Assembly: GCF_000367365.1 (NCBI RefSeq)
Contig: NZ_BARF01000042.1
Coordinates: 1-64,000, forward strand
Length of the DNA stretch: 64,000 nt
Reading direction: 5' to 3'
Origin: Streptomyces prunicolor NBRC 13075
GTDB lineage: Bacteria > Actinomycetota > Actinomycetes > Streptomycetales > Streptomycetaceae
Positions 35,008 through 43,219 of this stretch are shown in pieces. The first letter of the stretch is position 1; each line of letters starts with the position of its first letter. The position numbers and the translations under genes were made by a program. Below the pieces are notes generated by a model that was not told where the DNA came from, searched no databases, and worked only from the letters and a program-made list of their open reading frames with translations.

Positions 35008-35273
35008 AGCAGCTCACCCCGGCTTCGGGCGTTCGCGCGGGCGGTCTCGGCACGTAGGCGCTGTTCGGGGGTGGGGGGTCGTACGTCCTCGGGGGACACC
35101 GTCCATTCCGTCCCGCCGGTGACCCTGCGCAGGGACCACGCGCCGCACCATTCGCCGCGGAACTCCCCGATCCGGCCCTGTGCGTCCACAACGAGCGTGC
35201 CGAGAGGCGGAGTTGGTGGATTCGGTGAAATCGGCGGAGGGGGCTCGGATCTCACGGGTACGTTCTCGTCGGG
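35004..35273 (-). CDS. Small hypothetical protein paired with the DUF7848-like gene
   Basis: The start is the GTG at 35273 with a GGAGAGGAG site; a longer frame to 35303 lacks one. The 89-residue product has a Pro-rich N-terminus, a compact beta-like core (GTLVVDAQGRIGEFRGEW ... WSLRRVTGGTEWTVSPEDV) and a basic helical tail. It overlaps the next gene by four bases. It is divergent, across 109 nt, from the XRE regulator. I do not recognise a named domain. Confidence 0.65.
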   Translation of the reverse strand, partial: PDENVPVRSEPPPPISPNPPTPPLGTLVVDAQGRIGEFRGEWCGAWSLRRVTGGTEWTVSPEDVRPPTPEQRLRAETARANARSRGELL

Positions 35274-35382
35274 CACGGCCGCTCCTCTCCGTAGCGCTTC
35301 CACTACTCAGGGGGTTCAGCGTGACGGTCGGCCGGGAAGCATTCAACTTCTCGGACCAGGACGAAAGGTTGGTGAAAGTCCT

Positions 35383-36210
35383 TTGAATCGAAGGGAATTG
35401 GATCCCGACAGCTCACCCCAGGCGGCGTTCGGCGCACGTTTGCGCAGGGCACGGGAGGAACGCGGCTGGACGCAGGAGAAGTTGGCCGAGGAGATGGGGT
35501 ACTCCAGTACGCACATCTCGTCGGTCGAAGTCGGGCGCAAACTTCCTACCTTGCGTCTCGCGCGGAGTGTCGACGCGGCGTTGGGCGCCGGTGACATGTT
35601 CGAACGCGCCTGGCGCAAGGTGCGGCATGCCGGACTCCTCGAAGGGTTCCCGCAGTTCATCGACCACGAGGCGCAGGCGGCGGAGATCCGGCTGTACGAG
35701 GTCGGTGTCGTCCCCGGTCTGCTCCAGACCCCGGACTACGCGGCCGTCCTCGCGCAGGGCGCCGTCAAGCGTGGAGCCATCAACGACGACCAGGCCGAGG
35801 AGCGCGTCACGCTCGTCGCCGAACGGCAGGCCACGCTGGTGAGGACGCCCGCGCCGTTGGTCTTCGTGGTGCTGGACGAGAGCTGTCTGCGTCGGCCCGT
35901 CGGTGAACCCGCCGTCATGAACGGTCAGTTGGAACGGTTGCTTGAGTTCGCGGAGCTGCCCAACACCGTGCTGCAGGTCGCCCCCTTCGCGATGGGGGAG
36001 CGGCGATCGTTCGACCTGCCGGTGTATCTGCTGACCCTGCCGGACCGCTCGCTCGTGTCGTACGCCGAGTCCGCCCACCGGGGTCATCTGGAACGGGAAA
36101 GCGCGTTCGTACTGCCGATCCTTACGGCCTACCATCAGCTACAGGCCCAGGCCTGCTCGCAGGCTGAATCCGTGGCCATGATCAGTCAGTTGAGAAAGGG
36201 CACCTCGTGA
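35383..36210 (+). CDS. XRE-family regulator with DUF5753 (WhiJ-like)
   Basis: The start is probably the TTG at 35383, after GGTGAAAG; the product is then 275 aa. An N-terminal HTH (FGARLRRAREERGWTQEKLA ... YSSTHISSVEVGRKLP) is followed by the DUF5753 domain (~90-270) with YEVGVVPGLLQTPDYAAVL and VVLDESCLRRPVG. Its stop overlaps the DUF397 gene by four bases. Such XRE-DUF397 pairs are expanded in Streptomyces; WhiJ and BldB neighbours act in developmental control. The start codon is my inference. Confidence 0.85.
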   Translation: MNRRELDPDSSPQAAFGARLRRAREERGWTQEKLAEEMGYSSTHISSVEVGRKLPTLRLARSVDAALGAGDMFERAWRKVRHAGLLEGFPQFIDHEAQAAEIRLYEVGVVPGLLQTPDYAAVLAQGAVKRGAINDDQAEERVTLVAERQATLVRTPAPLVFVVLDESCLRRPVGEPAVMNGQLERLLEFAELPNTVLQVAPFAMGERRSFDLPVYLLTLPDRSLVSYAESAHRGHLERESAFVLPILTAYHQLQAQACSQAESVAMISQLRKGTS

Positions 36211-36413
36211 CGACCGAAGCCCCGCAGTGGTTCACGTCCTCCTACAGCAACAACGGCGGCGCCTGCATCGAGGTCGCCACCAACCTCGTCGCCTCACGCG
36301 GCGTCGTCCCCGTCCGCGACTCAAAGAACCCTGGCGGTCCGGTTCTTGACCTTCCGGCCGGTGCTTTCGCTTCCTTCGTGACGAGCGTGAAGGCTGCCGA
36401 CACCCGCCGGTGA
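36207..36413 (+). CDS. DUF397 protein, partner of the WhiJ-like regulator
   Basis: The 68-residue protein has the family signature WFTSSYSNNGGACIEVATNL and the later VPVRDSKNPGGPVLDLPAGAF ending in a conserved FV..VK. Its GTG start overlaps the regulator stop (GTGA). DUF397 proteins are thought to modulate their cognate XRE regulator. Confidence 0.9.
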   Translation: MTTEAPQWFTSSYSNNGGACIEVATNLVASRGVVPVRDSKNPGGPVLDLPAGAFASFVTSVKAADTRR

Positions 36414-36427
36414 GGACCCTCTTCGTG

Positions 36428-36462
36428 GAAGTGTGACGCTTCGCCGGAAAGTGTCACACTTC
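36428..36462. terminator. Hairpin after the DUF397 gene
   Basis: GAAGTGTGAC (36428-36437) and GTCACACTTC (36453-36462) are perfect 10-bp arms around a 15-nt loop. It may be a terminator or an operator for what follows. Confidence 0.5.
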
Positions 36463-36555
36463 TGCACCCTGCCTATCCACCCGGAGGGCGATGTCAGTGC
36501 CGCCTGGATCATGGGCTGGTGCTCCGACGACAGCTTCTTCTACCTCCAACTCTGA
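36451..36555 (+). pseudogene. Possible gene remnant or 34-aa ORF
   Basis: A protein-like frame ends PIHPEGDVSAAWIM-GWCSDDSFFYLQL-stop at 36555, with strong GC3 bias but no ribosome site before the only start (GTG 36451). It looks like the preserved C-terminus of a lost gene. The rest of the 326-nt gap 36414-36739 shows only the hairpin at 36428 and no other gene. Confidence 0.3.
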
Positions 36556-36739
36556 TCCACACGCCTCTACGGCCCGCCCGCTTGCGACGGCGCGCACGCC
36601 CCCTCATCCGCCGGGGGCGTACCCCGTCACCCGCACGGGCGGCATCAACTCCGTTCACCCGTATGGCCGCTGCGGGTCGTTCCGGGCCTCCTCCATGATC
36701 GCCGTGCAAGCAGGCACCGCACGCAGCGAGGAGCAGGCA

Positions 36740-37129
36740 GTGAACGTGCGGAAGAAGATCACCATGCTGGCCATGGCGGGCGCGCTGGCGCTGGGGATGG
36801 CGTCGGCGCAGTCGCCGGCGAGTGCGACCTCGGGCACCACCACGGTGAAGTCCGCGAGGGCCGAGTGCGGTGTGCGTTCCGATGCTCGGCTGTACTGCGG
36901 CAACAAGGCCGGGGCCAAGGGGTACGCGGACCGGTCCTATCGTTCCGCGACCCGGGGGCAGTTGAACGGGACCTTCAGCTGGTTCCAGTGCTGGGGCCAC
37001 GGCGACCCGCACCCTGGCGGCAACGACATCTGGTACTGGACCCAGCTCGACAACGGCGCCTGGGGCAACGTCCCCGCGGTCGACGTCTCGACCGGGCAGG
37101 ACCCGGCGCCCGGTCTGCGGCAGTGCTGA
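36740..37129 (+). CDS. Small secreted protein with four cysteines
   Basis: The GTG at 36740 has GAGGAGCAG upstream. The 129-residue product has a Sec signal (NVRKKITMLAMAGALALGMA, cleavage likely after ASA near 29). The mature part of about 100 residues has exactly four Cys (CGVR, YCGN, QCWGH and the last residue), fitting two disulphides. Other features are many Trp/Gly/Asn residues and a HPGGNDIWYW segment. It may bind cell wall or another surface; no family is recognised. Confidence 0.65.
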   Translation: MNVRKKITMLAMAGALALGMASAQSPASATSGTTTVKSARAECGVRSDARLYCGNKAGAKGYADRSYRSATRGQLNGTFSWFQCWGHGDPHPGGNDIWYWTQLDNGAWGNVPAVDVSTGQDPAPGLRQC

Positions 37130-37143
37130 CGTGCTGAAGTCCC

Positions 37144-37806
37144 TTATGGGCGGGCTGTTTTCGGGGCTCCGATGACGTGATGGATCGCCGACCCGGTGTC
37201 CAGGGCGATGTGGGTGGGGCGGAAGGCCGGCTCGGTCCACGTGCGGCCGTTCGACACCCACACACTGCGCGCGTCCACGCCCACCGCGCCCCCGATGTCG
37301 GCGGGTGCCGAGTCGCCGATGAGCCACGACGAGTGAAGGGGCTGCCCGGCCTTGGCCGCCGCCGCGTGGAAGATCTCCGGGGCCGGCTTCTTGTGGCCGG
37401 CCGACTCGGAGATCACCCAGCCGTGGACGAGCTTGTCCAGCCCGGTGTTCCGGATCTTCAACTCCTGTTGTGAGACACGGCCGTTGGTGACGATCACGCA
37501 TGTCCAGCCCGCCGCGACGGCCTTTGTGAGGGCGTCGCGGGTGGGCTCGGCCAGGGTGACGTGGTCGGCGGCGCCCCGGTCGAGGAAGGTGTGGATCGCG
37601 TCGGCGGGGACGGTCCCGTCGTAGCGCTCGGTCATGGTCCTCGCGAGGGCCTGCCTCGGGGTGTAGCCGCTGGCGTCGGCCGACAGCAACCAGGTGACGT
37701 CGGTCGGCGGCAGGTCGTGCGCGGACAGGAACTCCCGCACCGCCTTTCGGAACGCGGCGTCGCGGTCGATCAGGGTGTTGTCCAGGTCCAGCATCAACAG
37801 CGGCAT
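37144..37806 (-). CDS. HAD-superfamily hydrolase
   Basis: The 220-residue enzyme has motif I LMLDLDNTLIDRD (~4-16, nucleophile Asp), motif II VIVTNGRVS (~106), motif III Lys in AGHKKPAPEIF (~138) and motif IV WLIGDSAPADIGGAVG (~161). It belongs to the phosphoglycolate-phosphatase-like group acting on small phosphate esters. It is downstream of the kinase gene on the same strand, with a 76-nt gap, so it may lie outside that operon. Confidence 0.88.
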   Translation of the reverse strand: MPLLMLDLDNTLIDRDAAFRKAVREFLSAHDLPPTDVTWLLSADASGYTPRQALARTMTERYDGTVPADAIHTFLDRGAADHVTLAEPTRDALTKAVAAGWTCVIVTNGRVSQQELKIRNTGLDKLVHGWVISESAGHKKPAPEIFHAAAAKAGQPLHSSWLIGDSAPADIGGAVGVDARSVWVSNGRTWTEPAFRPTHIALDTGSAIHHVIGAPKTARP

Positions 37807-37882
37807 GCCGGACAGTGGATCATCATCCGCCCGGCGATGCCTGCGACTTGGGTCCCCTATGGCAGCCCCCTGAGGCAGCCAC

Positions 37883-38770
37883 TTAGGGCATCACCGAGTT
37901 CCAGTACCGGTACCACTCGTGCATCGACGGGCGCTCCGACGGCTGGTCCGACAGGGCGCGGCGCAGGAGGTGGAGGCCGGTCTGGTTCAGGGTGCCCTGG
38001 AGGTCCGTGGGGTCGCGGCTGACGCTGCCCATCTCCCGGCCGACCAAGGTTCGCAGGACGTAGAGGCCGTATTTGTAGCGGTCGGAGGCCTTGCTCTGGA
38101 CCGAACCGCCCTCCGGCTGTGCCCAGTCGACGCCGTGGAGTTGGGGGAGCGGGGAGACACTGCCGGTCGCGCGGACGGCGTCGCAGTCCACGACGACCAG
38201 GCCGCAACCGCCCCCAGGATCCGACCAGTAGAGGACATTGCGCTGGTTGAGGTCGCCGTAGACGACGCCGATGCCGTGCAACAGGCCCAGGACGACGGAC
38301 AGTTCGCGGCAGAGTGCGCCGCGCTGGCCGAGCCTGGCCGGGACGATGCCGGCGTCCTTGTTGTCCTCCGGCGGGGCCATCAGGTGCTGGACGTCGCGCG
38401 GGCGGCGCACGATCTCGCCGTTGGACCGCTGGAAGGAGTGGAAGAAGCGGTCGGGGATGCGGCGCATCAGGATGCCGCAGGCTCTGGAACCGTCCTGGAT
38501 CAGGCGGACGGGCCACATGGTCCGCTCGTCGAGGATCTGCCGTTGTTTCGGCGTGAGGCGTTCCCGCAGGGCGACGATGGCCAGCATGGGTTCGGCGAAG
38601 CCGTCCGGCAGGGACTGGTGGTACTCCTTGTAGACCAACGGGCCGGGGCAGTCCGGGAGTTCGAGGTCCGGGACGGCGTACACCAGGGCCTGGCCGCCCC
38701 GGTCGAGCGGCTCCATGGCGCCGATCTTGTCCCTGGACAGGACCAGATGGTCGCGGCTGGACACCATCAT
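37883..38770 (-). CDS. Atypical protein kinase, last gene of the Hsp70/vWA operon
   Basis: The 295-residue protein has a kinase fold in order: Gly-rich loop LDRGGQALVYAVP (~19-31), the Lys of PLVYKEYH (~47), a catalytic loop VYGDLNQRNVLY (~172-183), and a metal Asp in VVVDCDAV (~193). His-Arg-Asp is replaced by Tyr-Gly-Asp and DFG by DCD, but Lys, catalytic Asp, Asn and metal Asp are present, so activity is plausible. The first ATG overlaps the phosphatase stop (ATGA). With PP2C and vWA it forms a triad like the TerY-P kinase-phosphatase sets. Confidence 0.78.
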   Translation of the reverse strand: MMVSSRDHLVLSRDKIGAMEPLDRGGQALVYAVPDLELPDCPGPLVYKEYHQSLPDGFAEPMLAIVALRERLTPKQRQILDERTMWPVRLIQDGSRACGILMRRIPDRFFHSFQRSNGEIVRRPRDVQHLMAPPEDNKDAGIVPARLGQRGALCRELSVVLGLLHGIGVVYGDLNQRNVLYWSDPGGGCGLVVVDCDAVRATGSVSPLPQLHGVDWAQPEGGSVQSKASDRYKYGLYVLRTLVGREMGSVSRDPTDLQGTLNQTGLHLLRRALSDQPSERPSMHEWYRYWNSVMP

Positions 38771-39789
38771 GAGGCCCAGATCCCCACGACCGTACGGTCG
38801 TCGGTGAACGTGGAGCGCTGATAGTCCACCTGCGCGGCGAACGCGTGCGGCTCCGGCGGCCGGCGCCAGACGGAGTGCAGGGCCGTGCCCACCTCGCCGC
38901 TGCCGTCGCCCAGGGCGTCGCCGACCCCGTCCGTCATCAGCACCACCACCTCGTCCGCCGCCAGTGTGAACATCGCCCGGTGCCAGGACTCCCGGCCCAG
39001 CAGCGGCAGCGCGGCCGTGGTGCCGGTGACGACCTTCTTGCCGCCGTCCGCCTTGAGTTCGGTCAGCGGCAGCCAGCCCTTCGCGTCGCTCAGCGTCCAC
39101 GCGGTGACATCGCCCACCCACAGCAGCAGGGCCTCCCGGCCGGCCTCGGGTGCGGCGCCGGCCGGTACCACCGCGTAGACCACGGCCGCCGAGGCCAGCT
39201 GCGCCACCGCGCCCAGCGGCAGCACACCGGTCTCCCCGGTCTCCCGGGCCAGCGAGTGATGGACCGCGCGGACCACCGCCTTGGCGCTGTCGCGCAGCAC
39301 GGACTCGCAGTCCAGCTCCTCGGGCGCGACGCCCGCCCGGAGTTGGGTCGCCAGGGCATGGCAGCCGGTCTCGGCCGCCGCCTCCGCCGCGAGATGCGAC
39401 AACGCGCCCTGGGACACCCCGTCGGCGACCGCCGCGACGAGCCAGTCGTCGGTGCCGTAGAGGCAGTAGTCGTCCTGCCGTGGCGTGCCGCCGTGCCGGT
39501 GGCCGTCGCCCCGGGTGCTGGCGGCCCGTACGGTCAGCGAGCCGTGCCGGGCCCCGTCGAACACGGTGTCCGGCTTGCGCCAGCCGGGGCAGACGGGCAC
39601 CGGGAAGTTCCCGTACTCGGCGTGCGGCTCGGCCGGGAGGGCGAGCCGGGGCAACACCTCCTCGTGCGAACCGGGGTCACCGATCCGGAAAGTGCAGGGG
39701 GCCGACTCGGCGAACTCCTCGGCGTCGATATCGCCGGTGTCGCCGACCTCAGCGATGCCGTCCACGTCGTCGATGCTCTCCGCGGTCAT
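38767..39789 (-). CDS. PP2C-family protein phosphatase
   Basis: The 340-residue protein starts with an acidic, probably disordered stretch of about 30 residues and a ~50-residue linker. The PP2C domain (~80-338) has RQDDYCLY then VAAVADGVSQGALS (~115-128), VVLMTDGVGDALG (~280) and FTDDRTVVGIW (~329), so the metal-binding Asp residues are all there. It removes Ser/Thr phosphate, presumably countering the adjacent kinase. It starts 11 nt after the vWA stop and overlaps the kinase by four bases. Confidence 0.88.
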   Translation of the reverse strand: MTAESIDDVDGIAEVGDTGDIDAEEFAESAPCTFRIGDPGSHEEVLPRLALPAEPHAEYGNFPVPVCPGWRKPDTVFDGARHGSLTVRAASTRGDGHRHGGTPRQDDYCLYGTDDWLVAAVADGVSQGALSHLAAEAAAETGCHALATQLRAGVAPEELDCESVLRDSAKAVVRAVHHSLARETGETGVLPLGAVAQLASAAVVYAVVPAGAAPEAGREALLLWVGDVTAWTLSDAKGWLPLTELKADGGKKVVTGTTAALPLLGRESWHRAMFTLAADEVVVLMTDGVGDALGDGSGEVGTALHSVWRRPPEPHAFAAQVDYQRSTFTDDRTVVGIWAS

Positions 39790-39800
39790 CCGGTGCCTCC

Positions 39801-40505
39801 TCAGTCCTTCCAGGGGATGTCCTCGTCCATGGGGACGGGGATCACCGCCTCGGTCTGGAAGTCGGGGTCGAGGACGAAGCCGTCGGCGCCCTCTTCGGTG
39901 CCCTTGGCCGAGGCCAGGACGCTCTGGATCAGCAACTGGGTGGTCTCCTTGATGGCGTCGGAGGCGGTGTGCCCCTCCGCCACCGTGTAGGCGTGGAACC
40001 GGTCCTTGGGATGGACCAGTTCGTTCAGCGTCGTCGGATTGGTCTCGCCCACCCCGAACGGGACGACGTTCGGAAAGTTCGTGCCGGTCACCAGCGTGTC
40101 GAACTCCCGGTGCCACACGTCGTCGGCGTCGGTCGGCTCCCCGTCGGTGATGAAGAAGATCGCCGGCCGGTGGAACGAGAAGTCGTCGGCCCGCAGTTGC
40201 TCGGTGTCCGTCTCGATCAGCTCGCGTACGAGGCGGAAGGCGGCGGCGTACGAGGTCGCCCCGTCGGCGGTCAGCAGCGGCGGCTTCTGCACATCGCGCA
40301 GATCGCTGAGCGGCACCCGCAGATCTGCCCGGGACGCGAACTCGATCATGCTGAAGCGGACCTTGTCGCGCAGGGTGGGGTTCTCCCGCAGCAGGTCGCA
40401 CAGGGTCGGAATGATGTCGTTGACGGAGTCGATCGGCTCGCCGGACATGGACAGGGAGCTGTCGACGACGACGTAGAACGGCAGCAGGATGGCCTTCGCG
40501 GGCAT
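39801..40505 (-). CDS. vWA-domain protein, TerY-like
   Basis: The 234-residue protein is a single von Willebrand A domain. The MIDAS site is complete: DSSLSMSGEP (DxSxS, ~15-24), the Thr of DGATSYAAAF (~82) and the Asp of FFITDGEPTDADD (~120). It is close to TerY, which occurs with a kinase and a PP2C in predicted stress-response triads. A metal-dependent, phosphorylation-sensitive scaffold role is inferred. Gaps to its neighbours are 15 and 11 nt. Confidence 0.87.
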   Translation of the reverse strand: MPAKAILLPFYVVVDSSLSMSGEPIDSVNDIIPTLCDLLRENPTLRDKVRFSMIEFASRADLRVPLSDLRDVQKPPLLTADGATSYAAAFRLVRELIETDTEQLRADDFSFHRPAIFFITDGEPTDADDVWHREFDTLVTGTNFPNVVPFGVGETNPTTLNELVHPKDRFHAYTVAEGHTASDAIKETTQLLIQSVLASAKGTEEGADGFVLDPDFQTEAVIPVPMDEDIPWKD

Positions 40506-40520
40506 GATGTCTCCCGGGGT

Positions 40521-41291
40521 TCAGGGGCGTTGGACTGGGGTGCCGAACTGTGCGGCGAGGGCCGTGAAGACCGTCGCCCGTACATACGGCGGCCTGCCGG
40601 GCACGACATAGGCCGGGATGACGACGTGCCGGATCGGGGCCTGCTCGGAGGCGGTCTGCCACAACTGGTACTTGTCCGGCGAGTAGACACTGCCGGGCCG
40701 TACCTCGAAGTCCCAGCGGAAGGCGGTACCCGTCTCCGCGATCGCGGCGCGCAGGGCGTTCACCTCCGCGCACAGGGGTTCCGCGAGCGAGGCGGCCTGC
40801 TTCTCCGCGCCGGGACCGGCGCTCGCGGCGTAAGGCCTGAACAGATCGCGCACCTCGCTGTTCATGGCCGGCAGTGCGCCGAACAGGAGTCGGCACAGCA
40901 GCCGGACGAGGATCATGCGCCGCTTCTGCATGTCGATCTCATGCGTGCTCGGGCAGTACGCCTCGACCGTCATGCAGGTGGGCACCACCTTGAGCTGCAC
41001 CAGATCCTTGAAGCCGGCCGCCAGGGTGTGGTGCCGTTCCTCGGCCGCGCCGCTCAGCTCCACCCGGAGCTGGTTGTGGAGTTGCAGCAGGTTGTTGAGC
41101 TGCGCGTCCTGCTCGCGCAGCTCGTTGCGCAACTGGCCGAGGTCACCCTGCCGTTGCTGCGACAACCGGTGCAACTGGTTCGCGTAGTTGGTGAATCGGG
41201 TGCCCATGTCCCCGAGGTACTGGGCCATCGCACCCGCGACATCCTGCGGCTGCTCCCCGTCGTGCTGTGCCTGTGCCTGATGCATCGTCAT
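40521..41291 (-). CDS. Coiled-coil protein between Hsp70 and vWA genes
   Basis: The 256-residue protein starts with a Gln-rich stretch and a long heptad-type coiled coil (~25-85: LHRLSQQRQGDLGQLRNELR). A helical core (~100-190, MQKRRMILVRLLCRLLFGAL) and a mixed C-terminal domain (~195-256, Pro/Val-rich) follow. No named domain is recognised. A coiled coil followed by a compact domain, next to an Hsp70, resembles GrpE organisation, so a nucleotide-exchange or dimerising cofactor is possible. It is 9 nt after the Hsp70 stop. Confidence 0.7.
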   Translation of the reverse strand: MTMHQAQAQHDGEQPQDVAGAMAQYLGDMGTRFTNYANQLHRLSQQRQGDLGQLRNELREQDAQLNNLLQLHNQLRVELSGAAEERHHTLAAGFKDLVQLKVVPTCMTVEAYCPSTHEIDMQKRRMILVRLLCRLLFGALPAMNSEVRDLFRPYAASAGPGAEKQAASLAEPLCAEVNALRAAIAETGTAFRWDFEVRPGSVYSPDKYQLWQTASEQAPIRHVVIPAYVVPGRPPYVRATVFTALAAQFGTPVQRP

Positions 41292-41300
41292 CTCGCCGCC

Positions 41301-43013
41301 TCACGAACCGGTGTCGGGGTTGAAGGACAGGGCCGTCCGCAGGGTGTGGCCGGTGTGGACGTTGCGGGACGTCACCTGGATCTCCGTACCGCCGAAGCAC
41401 ATGGAGATCTCCACCTTCCGGTCGTCGATCGGCAGCCGCATGGCGCTGCCCAGGTCGACCGTGACCGTGCCGAGGACGCGCACGTCCGCGCCGGTGCAGT
41501 AGCGAGGGTCCTTCTCGGTGGTCGCCAGCAGGTCGTAACTCATGTCGGACTGGTCATTGCGGATCGGCACCAGCTCGTTGCTGACGGTCTGGTCGATGTC
41601 CACGGACTCCCCGTTACGCACGAACACCAGGAAGCGGTCCCGGCACCTGAAGATCCCGCGGTCGTCCACGAACCGCAGCCGCGCGGGGTCCACGTCCGGC
41701 TCGAAGGGCAGGCTGCAGCTGATGCCGTAGGTGAGTTCCACCGTGCGCGAGGAGACGACGCTGGGCTGGTACGTGTAGTGGACCGCCCCGGCCAGCACCG
41801 CCCGCGCCGGGTCCGGCGGGATCAGCAGCTCCACCGCGGAGCCGTACCGCTTCTGCAGGAAGGCCGTCAACTGGCTGCGCAGATACGGCGATTGGGCGAA
41901 ACCGCCGACCAGGACGATCCGGATGCCCGCCTTGCGGTCGCCCAGCAGGTTGCGCATGTCGACGATCCGCTCGGCGACCAGGTGGGTGAGCGGCCGGACC
42001 ACTCCGTCGAACAGCTTGTCCGCGTCGGCGGAGTCCACGAGCACGTGGAAGTCCTGGCCGCCCTGCAACCGCGCCAGCCGCTGCAACCCGCCCCGGCTGT
42101 GCAGCAGTTGGTAGATCTTCCCCGGGATGGTGATCGACAGGGGCGTGTCCCGGCCGACGTCGTGCTGCCGCTTCGCGCCCTCGAACGCGTCCAGCATCTC
42201 CTGCAGGGCGTCCGGCGCGTGCTGCTCGATGTGGGCGAGGAGTTCGGCCCCGAACCGCGGCTTCACCACCCCGGTCAGAAACCGCTGGTTGATGTACGAC
42301 GACCCGAGGTCACCGCCGTCCGTGTGGCCCAACTGGGCCAGCCTGCCGCCGGGTTCGGGGCGGTAGGCGGCGATGTCCACGGTGCCGCCACCGCAGTCCA
42401 CCACCATGATCGGCAGCTCGGCCGCGCCGGCCGGGGTCCGCGCGAAGGCGTGGATGGCCGCCGCCTCCGGCTCGGTGATCAGCAGCAGCCGGTCCGGTGT
42501 CGCCGGGAACCCGGCGCGCTCGGCGGCCTTGCGCATGGCGTTGCGCTGGTACTCCGTCCACATCGCGGGGACGGTGAGGCACCAGCGGATCTCGTCCTCC
42601 CGGTACCCGCCGTCCGTAATGTGCTGGACGGCCACCTCCCGCAGCCGCCGCAGATAGGCCGCGATCAGCGGCAGGGCCTGCGTGGGCGTGCCGTTGAGGT
42701 GTCCGTTCGCCGGTGTGTCACCGGCGCGCAGCCACATCTTGAAACCCTGGACCAGCCGGAGGTCCCCGGCGCCGGAGCGCATCCCGGCGTTCGACAGCGC
42801 GCGCCGCGCGGAGTACCCCCAGTCGATCACCTTGTCCTGGCCGTCCAGGAGCAGCGCGGTGAGGTTCTTCGGGTACACGACCGGCTGGTCCTGCCACTGG
42901 TCGAAGTAGTAGATCTTCCGGTCGGCCTCGTCGTTGACCGAGTCGACGGGACACCAGGCGAAACCGGACCCGTGTGTTCCGAAGTCGACGGCCGCCACTA
43001 CCCTGATCGTCAA
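41301..43013 (-). CDS. HSPA12-type Hsp70 ATPase, first gene of the operon
   Basis: The start is the TTG at 43013 behind GGGGGAGAT; the product is 570 aa. Actin/Hsp70 fold motifs are in order: phosphate-1 VAAVDFGTHGSGFAW (~6-20), phosphate-2 IMVVDCGGGTVDIAAY (~199-214) and adenosine-binding RIVLVGGFAQSPYL (~361-374). The pattern VDFGT...DCGGGTVD...VGGFA is that of the HSPA12 branch, not DnaK, and the C-terminal part (~450-570) is a beta-rich segment unlike the DnaK lid. It should be an ATP-driven chaperone or sensor. It leads a tight five-gene operon. Confidence 0.85.
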   Translation of the reverse strand: MTIRVVAAVDFGTHGSGFAWCPVDSVNDEADRKIYYFDQWQDQPVVYPKNLTALLLDGQDKVIDWGYSARRALSNAGMRSGAGDLRLVQGFKMWLRAGDTPANGHLNGTPTQALPLIAAYLRRLREVAVQHITDGGYREDEIRWCLTVPAMWTEYQRNAMRKAAERAGFPATPDRLLLITEPEAAAIHAFARTPAGAAELPIMVVDCGGGTVDIAAYRPEPGGRLAQLGHTDGGDLGSSYINQRFLTGVVKPRFGAELLAHIEQHAPDALQEMLDAFEGAKRQHDVGRDTPLSITIPGKIYQLLHSRGGLQRLARLQGGQDFHVLVDSADADKLFDGVVRPLTHLVAERIVDMRNLLGDRKAGIRIVLVGGFAQSPYLRSQLTAFLQKRYGSAVELLIPPDPARAVLAGAVHYTYQPSVVSSRTVELTYGISCSLPFEPDVDPARLRFVDDRGIFRCRDRFLVFVRNGESVDIDQTVSNELVPIRNDQSDMSYDLLATTEKDPRYCTGADVRVLGTVTVDLGSAMRLPIDDRKVEISMCFGGTEIQVTSRNVHTGHTLRTALSFNPDTGS

Positions 43014-43219
43014 AATCTCCCCCTGAGCCCGTCGACGCGCCGCCCACGACCCCCGTCGGACGTGGTGGCGCGCATGCGTGTGCACAAGGGAGATGCCGGG
43101 ACCGGCCCCAGACGGACCACGGCACGCTTCAGTACTCGCGTGACTACTAACTCCCCCGCTCACGCTGCCTGTTGGGCGTGCGAAGAGCGTTGCACAAGAT
43201 CGCCTTTTTCGGACAGGGT

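Noticed and set aside
34738..43013. Integrated prophage or integrative element
   Set aside because: No integrase, attachment-site repeats, transfer or phage structural genes are visible in this accessory stretch.
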